Assembly (NCBI RefSeq): GCF_004361735.1
Contig: NZ_SNVV01000004.1
Coordinates: 1-64,000, forward strand
From: Azoarcus indigens
Lineage (GTDB): Bacteria; Pseudomonadota; Gammaproteobacteria; Burkholderiales; Rhodocyclaceae
Length of the DNA stretch: 64,000 nucleotides
Direction of reading: 5' to 3'
The notes beneath the pieces are model-generated. The model had not been told where the DNA came from and ran no database searches. It saw only the letters and a list, made by a program, of their open reading frames with translations. Below, one piece after another: positions 8,728 to 17,963 of this stretch. Position 1 is the stretch's first letter. Every line of letters begins with the position of its first letter. The translations under genes and the position numbers were made by a program.

Positions 8728-8756
8728 CCGCCATGCACGGCCCTGGTGCATGGCGG
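8728..8756 (-). promoter_or_regulatory. Perfect 11-base inverted repeat containing an NtrC-like palindrome, upstream of birA
   Basis: The arms CCGCCATGCAC and GTGCATGGCGG flank a seven-base loop between the ntrC stop and the birA start. The core TGCACGGCCCTGGTGCA (8734-8750) has the 17-base spacing and the outer TGCAC...TGGTGCA bases of an NtrC site. No T-run follows on either strand, so an intrinsic terminator is unlikely. Confidence 0.45.
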
Positions 8757-8764
8757 CGGTACGG

Positions 8765-10198
<1,434 letters not shown>

Positions 10199-10207
10199 TA
10201 TTGTGTA

Positions 10208-10224
10208 TGCACTATTATGGTGCG
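10208..10224 (-). promoter_or_regulatory. Candidate NtrC-binding site between ntrB and ntrC
   Basis: TGCACTATTATGGTGCG differs from the glnA-proximal site only at a few positions and fits TGCAC-N7-GTGC(A). It is too close to the ntrC start codon for a classical enhancer; repression or feedback is more likely. Read from sequence, not tested. Confidence 0.5.
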
Positions 10225-10236
10225 TCCCGTACGTGC

Positions 10237-11301
10237 TTACGTCCGGTCCGTGATCGGCAGCAGAATCATGAAGCAGGTCCGGCCAGGGCGGCTTTCGACG
10301 TCGATCATGCCCTGGTGCTGCTCCACGAAGCTCTGGGCGAGAGACAGGCCCAGTCCGCTACCACCGTCCCGCCCCGAGACCAAGGGGTAGAAGATCTTGT
10401 CGCGGATCTCCTCCGGTATGCCGGGGCCGTTGTCGATTACTTGCAATTCCAATGCCAGTTTGAAACGGCGCTTGGCCAGCGTGACTTGGCGCGCGACCCG
10501 GGTGCGCAGCCGGATCTCGCCGCGGCCTTCAAGTGCCTGGGCTGCATTGCGGGTGATGTTGAGTATGGCCTGGATGAGTTGCTCGCGGTCGGCGGTGAGC
10601 TCGGGCAGGCTGGTGTCATAGTCGCGGCGGATCACCAGGTCGGGAAACTCGGCCAGGATGAGGCGCCGTACGCGCTCGAGCACGTCATGGATGTTGAGCT
10701 GGGCCGGCCGCATCATGCTGTGCGAGGTCAGCAGCCGGTTCATCAGGTCCTGCAGGCGATCCGCCTCGGCGATGATGACCTCGGTGTATTCGCGCAGCTG
10801 CGGATCGGCCAGTTCCCGCTCCAGCAGCTGGGCAGAGCCACGGATGCCGCCCAGCGGGTTCTTGATCTCGTGAGCAAGATTGCGGATCAGCTCGCGATTG
10901 GCCTGCTGCTGCTGCAGGAGCTGCTCCTCGCGGGCGACACGCAACTGGGCATCTATCGGCCGGAATTCCAGTAGCAGCCGCACGCCGTTGGCCTCCACCG
11001 GGCTGACGGTGCAGTCGAGGTTGATCGGCTCGGCGTTGTTACGCGGGATCTTCAGATCCTGCCCGGTGTAGCTCCAGTTGGTGCGCAGCGCATTCTCGAG
11101 CGCCGCACCCAGGCCGGGCGGCTCACCCAGCAGGCGGGACAGCTGGGTGCCGACCAGCTTGCGCTGGCTGATGGCGAAGAGGTTTTCGGCACCGGGATTG
11201 ATGTAGCGGATGGTCAGGTGCTCGTCGACCAGCACCACGGCGGAGGAGAGCAGTTCAAGGCCGGCGAAGGGGCCGGAGGCGGGCGGGTGCGGATGGGTCA
11301 T
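10237..11301 (-). CDS. ntrB: Nitrogen regulation sensor kinase NtrB
   Basis: Cytoplasmic histidine kinase/phosphatase acting on NtrC under PII control. 354 residues: PAS domain near the N-terminus (YINPGAENLFAIS), phospho-acceptor box NLAHEIKNPLGGIRGSAQLL, and HATPase motifs DNGPGIPEEI and GSGLGLSLAQSFVEQHQG. No membrane segment. The start codon sits inside one arm of a perfect 11-base inverted repeat. It follows the DUF4124 gene by 55 bases and precedes ntrC by 38. Confidence 0.95.
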   Translation of the reverse strand: MTHPHPPASGPFAGLELLSSAVVLVDEHLTIRYINPGAENLFAISQRKLVGTQLSRLLGEPPGLGAALENALRTNWSYTGQDLKIPRNNAEPINLDCTVSPVEANGVRLLLEFRPIDAQLRVAREEQLLQQQQANRELIRNLAHEIKNPLGGIRGSAQLLERELADPQLREYTEVIIAEADRLQDLMNRLLTSHSMMRPAQLNIHDVLERVRRLILAEFPDLVIRRDYDTSLPELTADREQLIQAILNITRNAAQALEGRGEIRLRTRVARQVTLAKRRFKLALELQVIDNGPGIPEEIRDKIFYPLVSGRDGGSGLGLSLAQSFVEQHQGMIDVESRPGRTCFMILLPITDRT

Positions 11302-11351
11302 GGCGCGTTCTTGGAGTTTTGCGAGGCGGACGATGCAAAAAACGCGCCATG
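11299..11351 (-). repeat. Inverted repeat enclosing the ntrB translation start
   Basis: The arms CATGGCGCGTT (11299-11309) and AACGCGCCATG (11341-11351) are perfect complements separated by 31 bases. In the mRNA the ntrB AUG would be paired in the stem, so the hairpin could limit ntrB translation or serve as a protein-binding palindrome. Confidence 0.5.
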
Positions 11352-11356
11352 GAGGT

Positions 11357-11836
11357 TCAGCGCAGGTTGGCGATCTCCCGCCGCAGGGCTTCGATGTTGC
11401 GCTGGTGCAGGTCCACTCTGTCCTGGTAGGGCTTCAGGCGATCCAGGACTTTCTGGTAGTTGCGCTCATCCCCGGTGCGTATCGCCTCCTGTTCGCTCAA
11501 CGCCTGGCGTGCCGCAGCGAGGGACTTCTCTTCGGCGGCGAGTTCGCCTTCGAGAACCTCGCGCCGGCTGTTGTCGCGGGCGCGCTGGGTATCGGCGCTT
11601 ACGCGGGGGAAGCTGGAAGGCGAGGTGCTTTGCGCCGGCGCGGTCTGGCGTGGGGGCGGTGGGGGGACGGAGGAGACTGCCTGGCCCTGCTCCAGCAGTT
11701 TGCAGTTGCGTGCCAGGTTGCGGTCGTTGGTGTAGGTGGTGCGGCCTTCTGCATCTACACACTTATAGACGTCGGCGTGGGCAAACAGGGGGGCCAGGAG
11801 GGCGAGAGAAAGCGCCAGAGGGCGCAGCTGTCTCAT
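11357..11836 (-). CDS. DUF4124-domain exported protein
   Basis: 159-residue exported protein. A signal peptide (LALSLALLAPLFAHA) is followed by the DUF4124 motif VYKCVDAEGRTTYTN, a Pro-rich linker, and a charged helical C-terminal half likely to form a coiled coil (about residues 85-158). Function unknown. A protein of this family between glnA and ntrB is a common betaproteobacterial arrangement, but no link to nitrogen control is shown. The ATG chosen places the signal peptide at the N-terminus; an upstream ATG at 11935 would not. Confidence 0.8.
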   Translation of the reverse strand: MRQLRPLALSLALLAPLFAHADVYKCVDAEGRTTYTNDRNLARNCKLLEQGQAVSSVPPPPPRQTAPAQSTSPSSFPRVSADTQRARDNSRREVLEGELAAEEKSLAAARQALSEQEAIRTGDERNYQKVLDRLKPYQDRVDLHQRNIEALRREIANLR

Positions 11837-11915
11837 GGGCGGTTCCGAAGGCGGCGATGGACTGAGGCAGGAAGGCCGGGCTGCGCCGGCCGCGCGGATG
11901 CGGGGGATTAGACCA

Positions 11916-11947
11916 TAAAAAAAGGGGACGGGCATTGCCCGTCCCCC
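11916..11947 (-). terminator. Rho-independent terminator after glnA
   Basis: On the minus strand GGGGACGGGC, loop AAT, GCCCGTCCCC, then a run of seven T. It lies between the glnA stop and the DUF4124 gene, so much glnA transcription should end here before ntrBC. Confidence 0.85.
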
Positions 11948-11971
11948 TCGCTGCGAGTAATCCCGTTGGGA

Positions 11972-13381
11972 TTACAGGCTGTAGTACATGTCGAACTCGA
12001 CCGGGTGGGTCGTCATGCGGAAGCGAGTGACTTCTTCCATCTTCAGTTCGATGTAGGCGTCGATGAAGTCATTGCTGAACACACCGCCGCGGGTCAGGAA
12101 CTCGCGGTCCTTGTCCAGGTACTCCAGGGCCTGATCGAGGCTGGTGCAGACGGTCGGGATCTTCGCGTCTTCTTCCGGCGGCAGGTCGTACAGGTTCTTG
12201 TCGGCAGCGTCGCCCGGGTGGATCTTGTTCTGCACGCCGTCCAGGCCGGCCATCATCAGCGCGGAGAAGGCCAGGTACGGGTTCGCCAGAGGGTCCGGGA
12301 AGCGCGCTTCGATGCGGCGGCCCTTCGGGTTGGCGACGTACGGAATGCGGATGGAAGCCGAGCGGTTGCGGGCGGAGTAAGCCAGCTTGGTCGGGGCTTC
12401 GAAGTGCGGCACCAGACGCTTGTAGGAGTTGGTGCCCGGGTTGGTGATGGCGTTCAGCGCGCGGGCGTGCTTGATGATGCCGCCGATGTAGTACAGCGCG
12501 AACTCGGACAGGCCGGCGTAGCCGTTGCCGGCGAACAGGTTCTGGCCGTCCTTCCAGATGGACTGGTGCACGTGCATGCCGGAACCGTTGTCGCCAACGA
12601 TGGGCTTGGGCATGAAGGTGGCGGTCTTGCCGTACTGGTGAGCGACGTTCTGCACCACGTACTTCAGAGCCTGGGTCCAGTCGGCGCGCTTGGTCAGGGT
12701 GTTGAACTTGGTGCCGATTTCGCACTGGCCGGCGGTGGCGACTTCGTGGTGATGCACTTCGACCGGGATGCCGATGCCTTCCAGCGCCAGGCACATGGCG
12801 GCGCGGATGTCATTCAGGCTGTCGACCGGGGGGACCGGGAAGTAGCCGCCCTTGACCTTGGGACGGTGGCCGGTGTTGCCGCCTTCGAACTTCTCGGCGG
12901 AGGACCACGCAGCTTCTTCGGAAGAGATCTTCACGAAGCAGCCGGACATGTCGGCAGCCCATTCGATGGAGTCGAAGATGAAGAATTCGGGTTCCGGGCC
13001 GAAGTAGGCGGTGTCGCCCAGGCCGGTGGACTTCAGATAGGCTTCGGCGCGCTTGGCGATGGAGCGCGGGTCGCGGTCGTAGCCCTTGCCATCGGAGGGC
13101 TCGATGACGTCACACGTCAGAACCAGGGTGGTTTCGTCGAAGAAGGGATCGATATAGGCGGAGCTGGCTTCCGGCATCAGGATCATGTCCGAAGCCTGGA
13201 TGCCCTTCCAGCCGGAGATGGAGGAACCATCGAACGGGTGGCCGTGTTCAAAATGCTCTTCCTCGAACGCGGAGACCGGCAGCCCGACGTGCTGCTCCTT
13301 GCCCCGTGTATCGGTAAAGCGCAGGTCCACGAAGCGGACTTCGTTTTCCTGGATCAACTTCATGACTTCTTGAGCGTTCAT
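11972..13381 (-). CDS. glnA: Glutamine synthetase, type I (adenylylated class)
   Basis: ATP-dependent synthesis of glutamine from glutamate and ammonia; a cytoplasmic dodecamer. 469 residues with the family's [19 protein letters not shown] and [10 protein letters not shown] motifs. Tyr398 in [10 protein letters not shown] is the adenylylation site used by GlnE. The ATG at 13381 has an AGGAG eight bases upstream; a GTG six bases earlier is less likely. Upstream are a -24/-12 promoter and two NtrC sites, and a strong terminator follows. Confidence 0.97.
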   Translation of the reverse strand: MNAQEVMKLIQENEVRFVDLRFTDTRGKEQHVGLPVSAFEEEHFEHGHPFDGSSISGWKGIQASDMILMPEASSAYIDPFFDETTLVLTCDVIEPSDGKGYDRDPRSIAKRAEAYLKSTGLGDTAYFGPEPEFFIFDSIEWAADMSGCFVKISSEEAAWSSAEKFEGGNTGHRPKVKGGYFPVPPVDSLNDIRAAMCLALEGIGIPVEVHHHEVATAGQCEIGTKFNTLTKRADWTQALKYVVQNVAHQYGKTATFMPKPIVGDNGSGMHVHQSIWKDGQNLFAGNGYAGLSEFALYYIGGIIKHARALNAITNPGTNSYKRLVPHFEAPTKLAYSARNRSASIRIPYVANPKGRRIEARFPDPLANPYLAFSALMMAGLDGVQNKIHPGDAADKNLYDLPPEEDAKIPTVCTSLDQALEYLDKDREFLTRGGVFSNDFIDAYIELKMEEVTRFRMTTHPVEFDMYYSL

Positions 13382-13448
13382 ATTCACTCCTGGTGAGCTG
13401 AGGCGTATTTCTTCGGGTAACGGTCATGCTTCCGTCGCGGCGGACATA

Positions 13449-13464
13449 AGCAGCATCTGTGCCA
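13449..13464 (-). promoter_or_regulatory. Sigma-54 (-24/-12) promoter of glnA
   Basis: On the minus strand TGGCACAGATGCTGCT: GG and GC are ten bases apart, as in TGGCAC-N5-TTGC. Predicted transcription start is near 13438, giving a leader of about 57 bases before the glnA ATG. Confidence 0.75.
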
Positions 13465-13527
13465 TAGCGTTTGCGGCCGTCGGCGCATTGTGCCACAAGG
13501 GCATTTTTTCCGAGGGGCGGGGCTGGA

Positions 13528-13544
13528 TGCACTTTTATGGTGCA
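13528..13544 (-). promoter_or_regulatory. NtrC-binding site 1 upstream of glnA
   Basis: TGCACTTTTATGGTGCA is a 17-base near-palindrome that closely matches the NtrC consensus. Its centre is about 98 bases upstream of the predicted sigma-54 start. Confidence 0.75.
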
Positions 13545-13558
13545 TTTGATTGGGTGGT

Positions 13559-13575
13559 CGCCCTTTTATGGGGCT
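13559..13575 (-). promoter_or_regulatory. Weaker NtrC-binding site 2 upstream of glnA
   Basis: CGCCCTTTTATGGGGCT shares most positions with site 1 and lies exactly 31 bases (three helical turns) further upstream, the tandem spacing known from enterobacterial glnA. It overlaps the last codons of the CDF exporter gene. Confidence 0.55.
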
Positions 13576-14738
13576 ATTCGTTGGAAGTAGGACACCTTGC
13601 GGATGGCGGGCTGGCGAGTCGTCCATGCTTCGGTGCGCTGTTTGAGTGCATGACCTTCCGCGCACGCCCCGCCCGGGGGCAGCAGGATTTCCACTTCCGC
13701 GCTGTCTCCGAGGTAATGGATCTGGACGCGCTCGGGTGGCGCATCGACTGTGCCGAGAAGAGCATGCACTTGAGCCAGGATTTCTGCCCTTTCGGGTAAG
13801 GCGGGGTGCGGGCGGTCGCGTTGGTCGTCCAGTTCGGCATCGATGTGCACCAGGGCGTCCTGGATCTCAGGGTGGGCGGCGCGGAGGCGGAAGTAGACCC
13901 TGTCCGAGATCCGGTGGCCTTCGGAGACGGTGAGGCGCGGATCGACCTGGACATGGGCGTCGCACAGGATGCGGTCGGCCATGCGCCGGGTGCGCAGCTC
14001 GTGCAGGCCGACCACGCCCGGTGTTTCCTGGATGGTGCGACGCAGGCGGGCCACTTCCTCTTCAGGCAGGCCGGTATCCACCAGTTCCCGCATGGCCTTC
14101 CATGCCAGGCGCAGCCCCATGCTGAGGATGAGGAAGCCGACCACTGCCGCGCCCAGCGGTTCGAGGAAGGGATAGCCCGCGAGGCTGCCGCCGATGCCGG
14201 CGGCCACGACCAGCGAAGAGGCTGCATCCGACCGTGCATGCCAGGCATTCGCCTCCAGCAGCGGCGCCTTGAGGCGGCGGCTGGCGGCCAAGGTGTAGCG
14301 GAACAGCGCTTCCTTGGCGAGCAGCGTCAGCAGCGCCATCGCCAGCGCGACGGGGTGAAGGTCGGGCTGGTCGTCCATGTGCTGCAGGCGCAGGCCGGAA
14401 CTGAGGAGGAAGCCGATGCCCACGCCGGCGAGGGCGACGCCGAGCACCAGTGAGGTTGCGGTTTCGATGCGGCCGTGGCCATAGGGATGGTTCTTGTCCG
14501 CCGGGTCGGCGCCGCGCTTGCCGGCGACCAGCACCAGCAGGTCCGTCACCAGGTCGGAGAAGGTGTGGGCGGCGTCGGCAACCAGGCTGAAGGCATTGGC
14601 GAGAAGGCCGATGGCTACTTGGGCGACCGCCAGGAAGGCATTGGTGGCGACTGCGATGAGAGTGGTGCGGCGTATTCCACGGCTGCGCGCGTCGGCGGAA
14701 TCGGGAATGGCGCCGGGGCTGCTCGGGGAAACGGGCAT
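13566..14738 (-). CDS. Cation diffusion facilitator (CDF) family metal exporter
   Basis: Proton-driven exporter of divalent metals such as Zn, Co, Cd or Fe/Mn. 390 residues; a six-helix membrane part begins near residue 25 and contains the metal-site pattern DAAHTFSDLVTD and its partner NAWHARSDAASS in a later helix. The inter-helix motif NHPYGHGRIET is typical of the family. The cytoplasmic C-terminal domain is large (from about residue 220) with further His/Asp/Cys. Metal specificity cannot be assigned. It is divergent from the rhodanese gene. Confidence 0.9.
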   Translation of the reverse strand: MPVSPSSPGAIPDSADARSRGIRRTTLIAVATNAFLAVAQVAIGLLANAFSLVADAAHTFSDLVTDLLVLVAGKRGADPADKNHPYGHGRIETATSLVLGVALAGVGIGFLLSSGLRLQHMDDQPDLHPVALAMALLTLLAKEALFRYTLAASRRLKAPLLEANAWHARSDAASSLVVAAGIGGSLAGYPFLEPLGAAVVGFLILSMGLRLAWKAMRELVDTGLPEEEVARLRRTIQETPGVVGLHELRTRRMADRILCDAHVQVDPRLTVSEGHRISDRVYFRLRAAHPEIQDALVHIDAELDDQRDRPHPALPERAEILAQVHALLGTVDAPPERVQIHYLGDSAEVEILLPPGGACAEGHALKQRTEAWTTRQPAIRKVSYFQRIAP

Positions 14739-14802
14739 GGCGGGAGGGGCGCAGTGGGGGAGATGAGCGGATATACTTCGAGATTCACGTCATTCTAGCC
14801 GG

Positions 14803-15264
14803 ATGCCGAACATGGGAACCCTTTCCGAACTGCTCGCGCTTGCCCGCCAGCGGGCCAGCGATCTGAACCTGCCCTACGAAGGCGCGCTGACGCCGGCCGA
14901 GGCCTACCAGGTCTGGCAGCTGGCGCCGGGTGCCAAGCTGGTGGATGTACGTACCCGGGCGGAGTGGGACTGGGTCGGACGCGTGCCCGGCGCGGTGGAA
15001 ATCGAATGGCTGACCTGGCCGGGCAGCCAGCCGAATCCGGCTTTCCTCAACCAGTTGCGCCAGGCGGTGGATCCGGAGGCGCTGGTGATGTTCCTGTGCC
15101 GCTCCGGTGGCCGTTCGGATGCGGCCTCGAAGGCGGCGGTCGGCGCTGGTTACAGCAACTGCTACAACATCCTCGAAGGCTTCGAAGGCGACAAGGACGC
15201 CAAGGGCCAGCGCAACCACATCGGCGGCTGGCGCCATGCCGGCCTGCCCTGGCAGCAGGGCTGA
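14803..15264 (+). CDS. Rhodanese-like sulfurtransferase
   Basis: 153-residue single-domain rhodanese. The active-site loop LCRSGGRSDAAS carries the catalytic cysteine at about residue 99; LVDVRTRAEW is the other family signature. Sulfane-sulfur transfer is the family activity; the physiological acceptor is unknown. There is no signal peptide. A second ATG nine bases downstream is an alternative start. It lies 66 bases upstream of nadA, an iron-sulfur enzyme, but a functional link is only a guess. Confidence 0.87.
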   Translation: MPNMGTLSELLALARQRASDLNLPYEGALTPAEAYQVWQLAPGAKLVDVRTRAEWDWVGRVPGAVEIEWLTWPGSQPNPAFLNQLRQAVDPEALVMFLCRSGGRSDAASKAAVGAGYSNCYNILEGFEGDKDAKGQRNHIGGWRHAGLPWQQG

Positions 15265-15330
15265 GCGCGGCGCCGGGAACCCCCAGCCGTAGCAGCAGCC
15301 TGAATCACTCCTCTTCAGCGAGTCAGCATC

Positions 15331-16431
15331 ATGCAAGTGGCCCCCATCAGTTTCGATCGATTCAACGTGCTTCAGGATCAGGAGGCGCAGGAGCGCATCC
15401 GCGCCGCCCGTGCCCGGCTGGGCGAGCGCGCGGTGCTGCTGTGCCACCACTACCAGCGCGCGGACGTTTATCAGCACGCCGACCTGACCGGTGACTCGCT
15501 CAAGCTGTCGCGACTGGCCTCGCAGACCGACGCCGAGTTCATCGTCTTCTGCGGCGTGCATTTCATGGCCGAGGTGGCGGACATCATGTCGCGGCCGACG
15601 CAGAAGGCCATCCTGCCCGATCTCGCCGCCGGCTGTTCGATGGCCGACATGGCTAACCTCGCCAAGGTGGAGCGCTGCTGGCGCGAGCTGGCGGAAGTGC
15701 TGGACACGCCTGACGCGCTGATCACGCCGGTGACCTACATCAACTCCGCCGCCGACCTGAAGGCCTTCTGTGGCGAGCACGGCGGCATCGTGTGCACTTC
15801 CACCAACGCTCCCACCATCCTCGACTGGGCCTTCGCCCAGCGCGAGAAGGTGCTGTTCTTCCCCGACCAGCACCTGGGCCGCTGGACGGGCTTCAAGAAG
15901 GGCATCCCGCTGGAGCAGATGGTGGTGTGGGACCCGGACCAGGAGTACGGCGGCCTGACGCCGGAGCAGATCCGCAATGCCAGGATCCTGCTGTGGAAGG
16001 GCCACTGCTCGGTGCACCAGATGTTCCAGGAGAGCCACATCCGCCGCTGGCGCATGCAATATCCGGACGGCATGGTGATCTCCCACCCGGAGAGCAGCCT
16101 GGACGTCTGCCGCAATTCGGACTTCGTCGGCTCCACCGAGTACATCATCCGGGTCATCTCCGATGCGCCGGCCAACACCCGCTGGCTGGTCGGCACCGAG
16201 CTGAACCTGGTGAACCGCCTGGCGGAGGAGATGAAGCCGCAGGGCAAGATCGTGCAGTTCATGGCGCCCACCGTCTGCATGTGTTCCACCATGCAGCGCA
16301 TCGACCCGCAGCACCTGGCGTGGACGCTGGAAAATCTGGCCGACGGCAACGTGGTGAATCACATCGTGGTGCCGGAGCACGAGGCCGCGCTGGCCAAGAT
16401 CGCGCTGGAGCGGATGCTGGCGGTGTCCTGA
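15331..16431 (+). CDS. nadA: Quinolinate synthase A
   Basis: 4Fe-4S enzyme that condenses iminoaspartate with dihydroxyacetone phosphate to quinolinate for NAD synthesis. 366 residues; the three conserved cysteine regions are AAGCSMADMA, KGHCSVHQMF and PTVCMCSTMQR, with substrate motifs LCHHYQRADVYQ and VTYINSAADLKA. The iminoaspartate supplier NadB is not in this window. A strong hairpin terminator follows. Confidence 0.96.
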   Translation: MQVAPISFDRFNVLQDQEAQERIRAARARLGERAVLLCHHYQRADVYQHADLTGDSLKLSRLASQTDAEFIVFCGVHFMAEVADIMSRPTQKAILPDLAAGCSMADMANLAKVERCWRELAEVLDTPDALITPVTYINSAADLKAFCGEHGGIVCTSTNAPTILDWAFAQREKVLFFPDQHLGRWTGFKKGIPLEQMVVWDPDQEYGGLTPEQIRNARILLWKGHCSVHQMFQESHIRRWRMQYPDGMVISHPESSLDVCRNSDFVGSTEYIIRVISDAPANTRWLVGTELNLVNRLAEEMKPQGKIVQFMAPTVCMCSTMQRIDPQHLAWTLENLADGNVVNHIVVPEHEAALAKIALERMLAVS

Positions 16432-16460
16432 GTTTTTCCTGCACGCGGCGAAGTTCATGA

Positions 16461-16492
16461 AGAGCCCGGCAAATGCCGGGCTCTTTGCTTTT
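16461..16492 (+). terminator. Terminator after nadA
   Basis: AGAGCCCGGC, loop AAAT, GCCGGGCTCT, then TTGCTTTT. The stem is ten base pairs. It also separates nadA from the convergent methyltransferase gene. Confidence 0.8.
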
Positions 16493-16496
16493 GGCT

Positions 16497-17963
16497 TCAG
16501 TTCGAGGGGGAGGCTGGCAGCGCGCCCAGGCGCTGCCAGGCCGGCAGGGTTTCGTGCCGGAAATGTGTGCGGACTGCTGCAGGGACTGCTGCCGCGGCGG
16601 GTAAGTCCGGCTTCAGCCAAGCCAGGGCGGCGAGCAGGGAGTCGCGCGGGGCGGGGATGCCGGCGCCGATGGCCGGGGCCGCCAGGCCAGGGTAGTCGCC
16701 GCCTGCGGCCACCGCACGCAGGATGGCGCGATTCAGCGCTTGGGCGGGCGCGGGATCGGGCGCCGTCGCCGGGCAGGGGTGCAGATGCCCCGCCCAGTAC
16801 AGCATCTGGCTGGCTTGGTTGAGCAGGCCGCCGCGGCTGCCGGCATAAGCGGGCAGGCGCAGCAACTCGCCGAAGCGCTGCGCTTCGCCGTCGGCCAGGG
16901 CTTCCAGCAGCGGCGAGAACATCGCCGCCGGGCCGTTCACCGGGCCTATCCGGGTGTCGAAGCGTAGCGCGCCCTGGCGTGGGGCGCCGGGCAGGGCCCG
17001 CAGGCGCTGGGCCTCGAGGGCGGCGCGGTGTTCGGCCACGGTCAAGGGCTGCGGACCGCGCTGATAGAGGTCGCGGCGCAGGGTCTGGTTGCGGGCGATG
17101 TCCTTCGCTGTTTCGCGCAGCGCGGTATCGGCGATGGCGCCGATGGTGGCCTGGGTGCCGCCGGGCAGGGAAACCGCGTCGATGTTTTCCAGCGGCGTGG
17201 CGCTGCCGAGGAAGCCGCAGCCGGCGCTCTCCGCCGCCGCCATGACGTCGGCCACATGCAGCGGCTCCCAGTGCGCGCCGAGGAATTCATGCGCCAGATA
17301 GCCCTGCGGATGACGCATGACCTCGTCCAGCTGCCGGCTCAGCTCCGGCACCACCGCGAACTGGCCGGCGCCGCCGTCGCGCAGCCCGCGCAGCAGCGCC
17401 AGGCCCGACTCCAGGCCGGGCGCTGCACCGGCTAGCCGGGCACTGCGCTGCAGAACGCGCTGCATCGCCATCATCGGCGCGCTGCCCGGCTGGCTCATGT
17501 AGGCGAGGCAGGCGATGCCGCCGGGCTTGAGCCGGTTTTCGATGATGCGCATCACTGCCTGCCGGTTGGCGGGCGAGATCCAGGACAGCACCCCGTGCAG
17601 CACGACGAAGTCCAGCGGCGGCAGCGGGCTGCAGCCTGCGTCTACCAGTTCTGCGAAGCTCAGTTGCAGGAAGTGCGCATTGTCCAGGCCACTCTCGGCC
17701 GCCAGTGCGCGGGCGTGGGCGATGGCGGCGGCGTCGAAATCCACTCCGTAGAACGTGCCTGCCGGATTGCTGGCGGCGGCGATCAGCGTCGTCAGCCCGG
17801 GGCCGCAGCCCAGCTCGCACCAGGTGTAGGGGCCGGAGAGCGGAGGCGCGCGGTGGCCGAGGGCGGTAACGGTGGTTGCCAGCCAGCCGGGCGTCAGCTC
17901 GCGGTGGAAGTAGGCCGGGTAGGGCAGGCCGGTTTGGTAGCCGTCGCTGTGGGGGGTGTTCAT
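16497..17963 (-). CDS. Class I SAM-dependent methyltransferase with methyltransferase-regulatory domain
   Basis: 488 residues. The N-terminal Rossmann methyltransferase shows motif I WCELGCGPGLTTLIAA, YGVDFD, and LDFVVLHGVLSWI. The middle and C-terminal part looks like the regulatory domain attached to methyltransferases in some proteobacteria (HEFLGAHWEPLHVADVMAAA, NGPAAMFSPLLEALADG). Substrate unknown. Its ATG overlaps the esterase stop by four bases (ATGA), so it is translationally coupled to a siderophore-esterase gene. That association is not one I recognise from described enterobactin loci. Confidence 0.8.
   Translation of the reverse strand: MNTPHSDGYQTGLPYPAYFHRELTPGWLATTVTALGHRAPPLSGPYTWCELGCGPGLTTLIAAASNPAGTFYGVDFDAAAIAHARALAAESGLDNAHFLQLSFAELVDAGCSPLPPLDFVVLHGVLSWISPANRQAVMRIIENRLKPGGIACLAYMSQPGSAPMMAMQRVLQRSARLAGAAPGLESGLALLRGLRDGGAGQFAVVPELSRQLDEVMRHPQGYLAHEFLGAHWEPLHVADVMAAAESAGCGFLGSATPLENIDAVSLPGGTQATIGAIADTALRETAKDIARNQTLRRDLYQRGPQPLTVAEHRAALEAQRLRALPGAPRQGALRFDTRIGPVNGPAAMFSPLLEALADGEAQRFGELLRLPAYAGSRGGLLNQASQMLYWAGHLHPCPATAPDPAPAQALNRAILRAVAAGGDYPGLAAPAIGAGIPAPRDSLLAALAWLKPDLPAAAAVPAAVRTHFRHETLPAWQRLGALPASPSN

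Noticed and set aside
13382-13387. GTG two codons upstream of the glnA ATG as start
   Set aside because: It falls inside the Shine-Dalgarno spacing; the ATG gives the standard 469-residue enzyme.
13485-13497. Second possible -24 element (TGTGGCACAAT, minus strand) upstream of glnA
   Set aside because: Ten bases after GG there is CG, not GC, so the -12 element is missing; the promoter at 13449-13464 fits better.
14785-16620. 611-codon open frame antisense to rhodanese and nadA
   Set aside because: It runs across two well-identified genes and a terminator; composition is that of a shadow frame.
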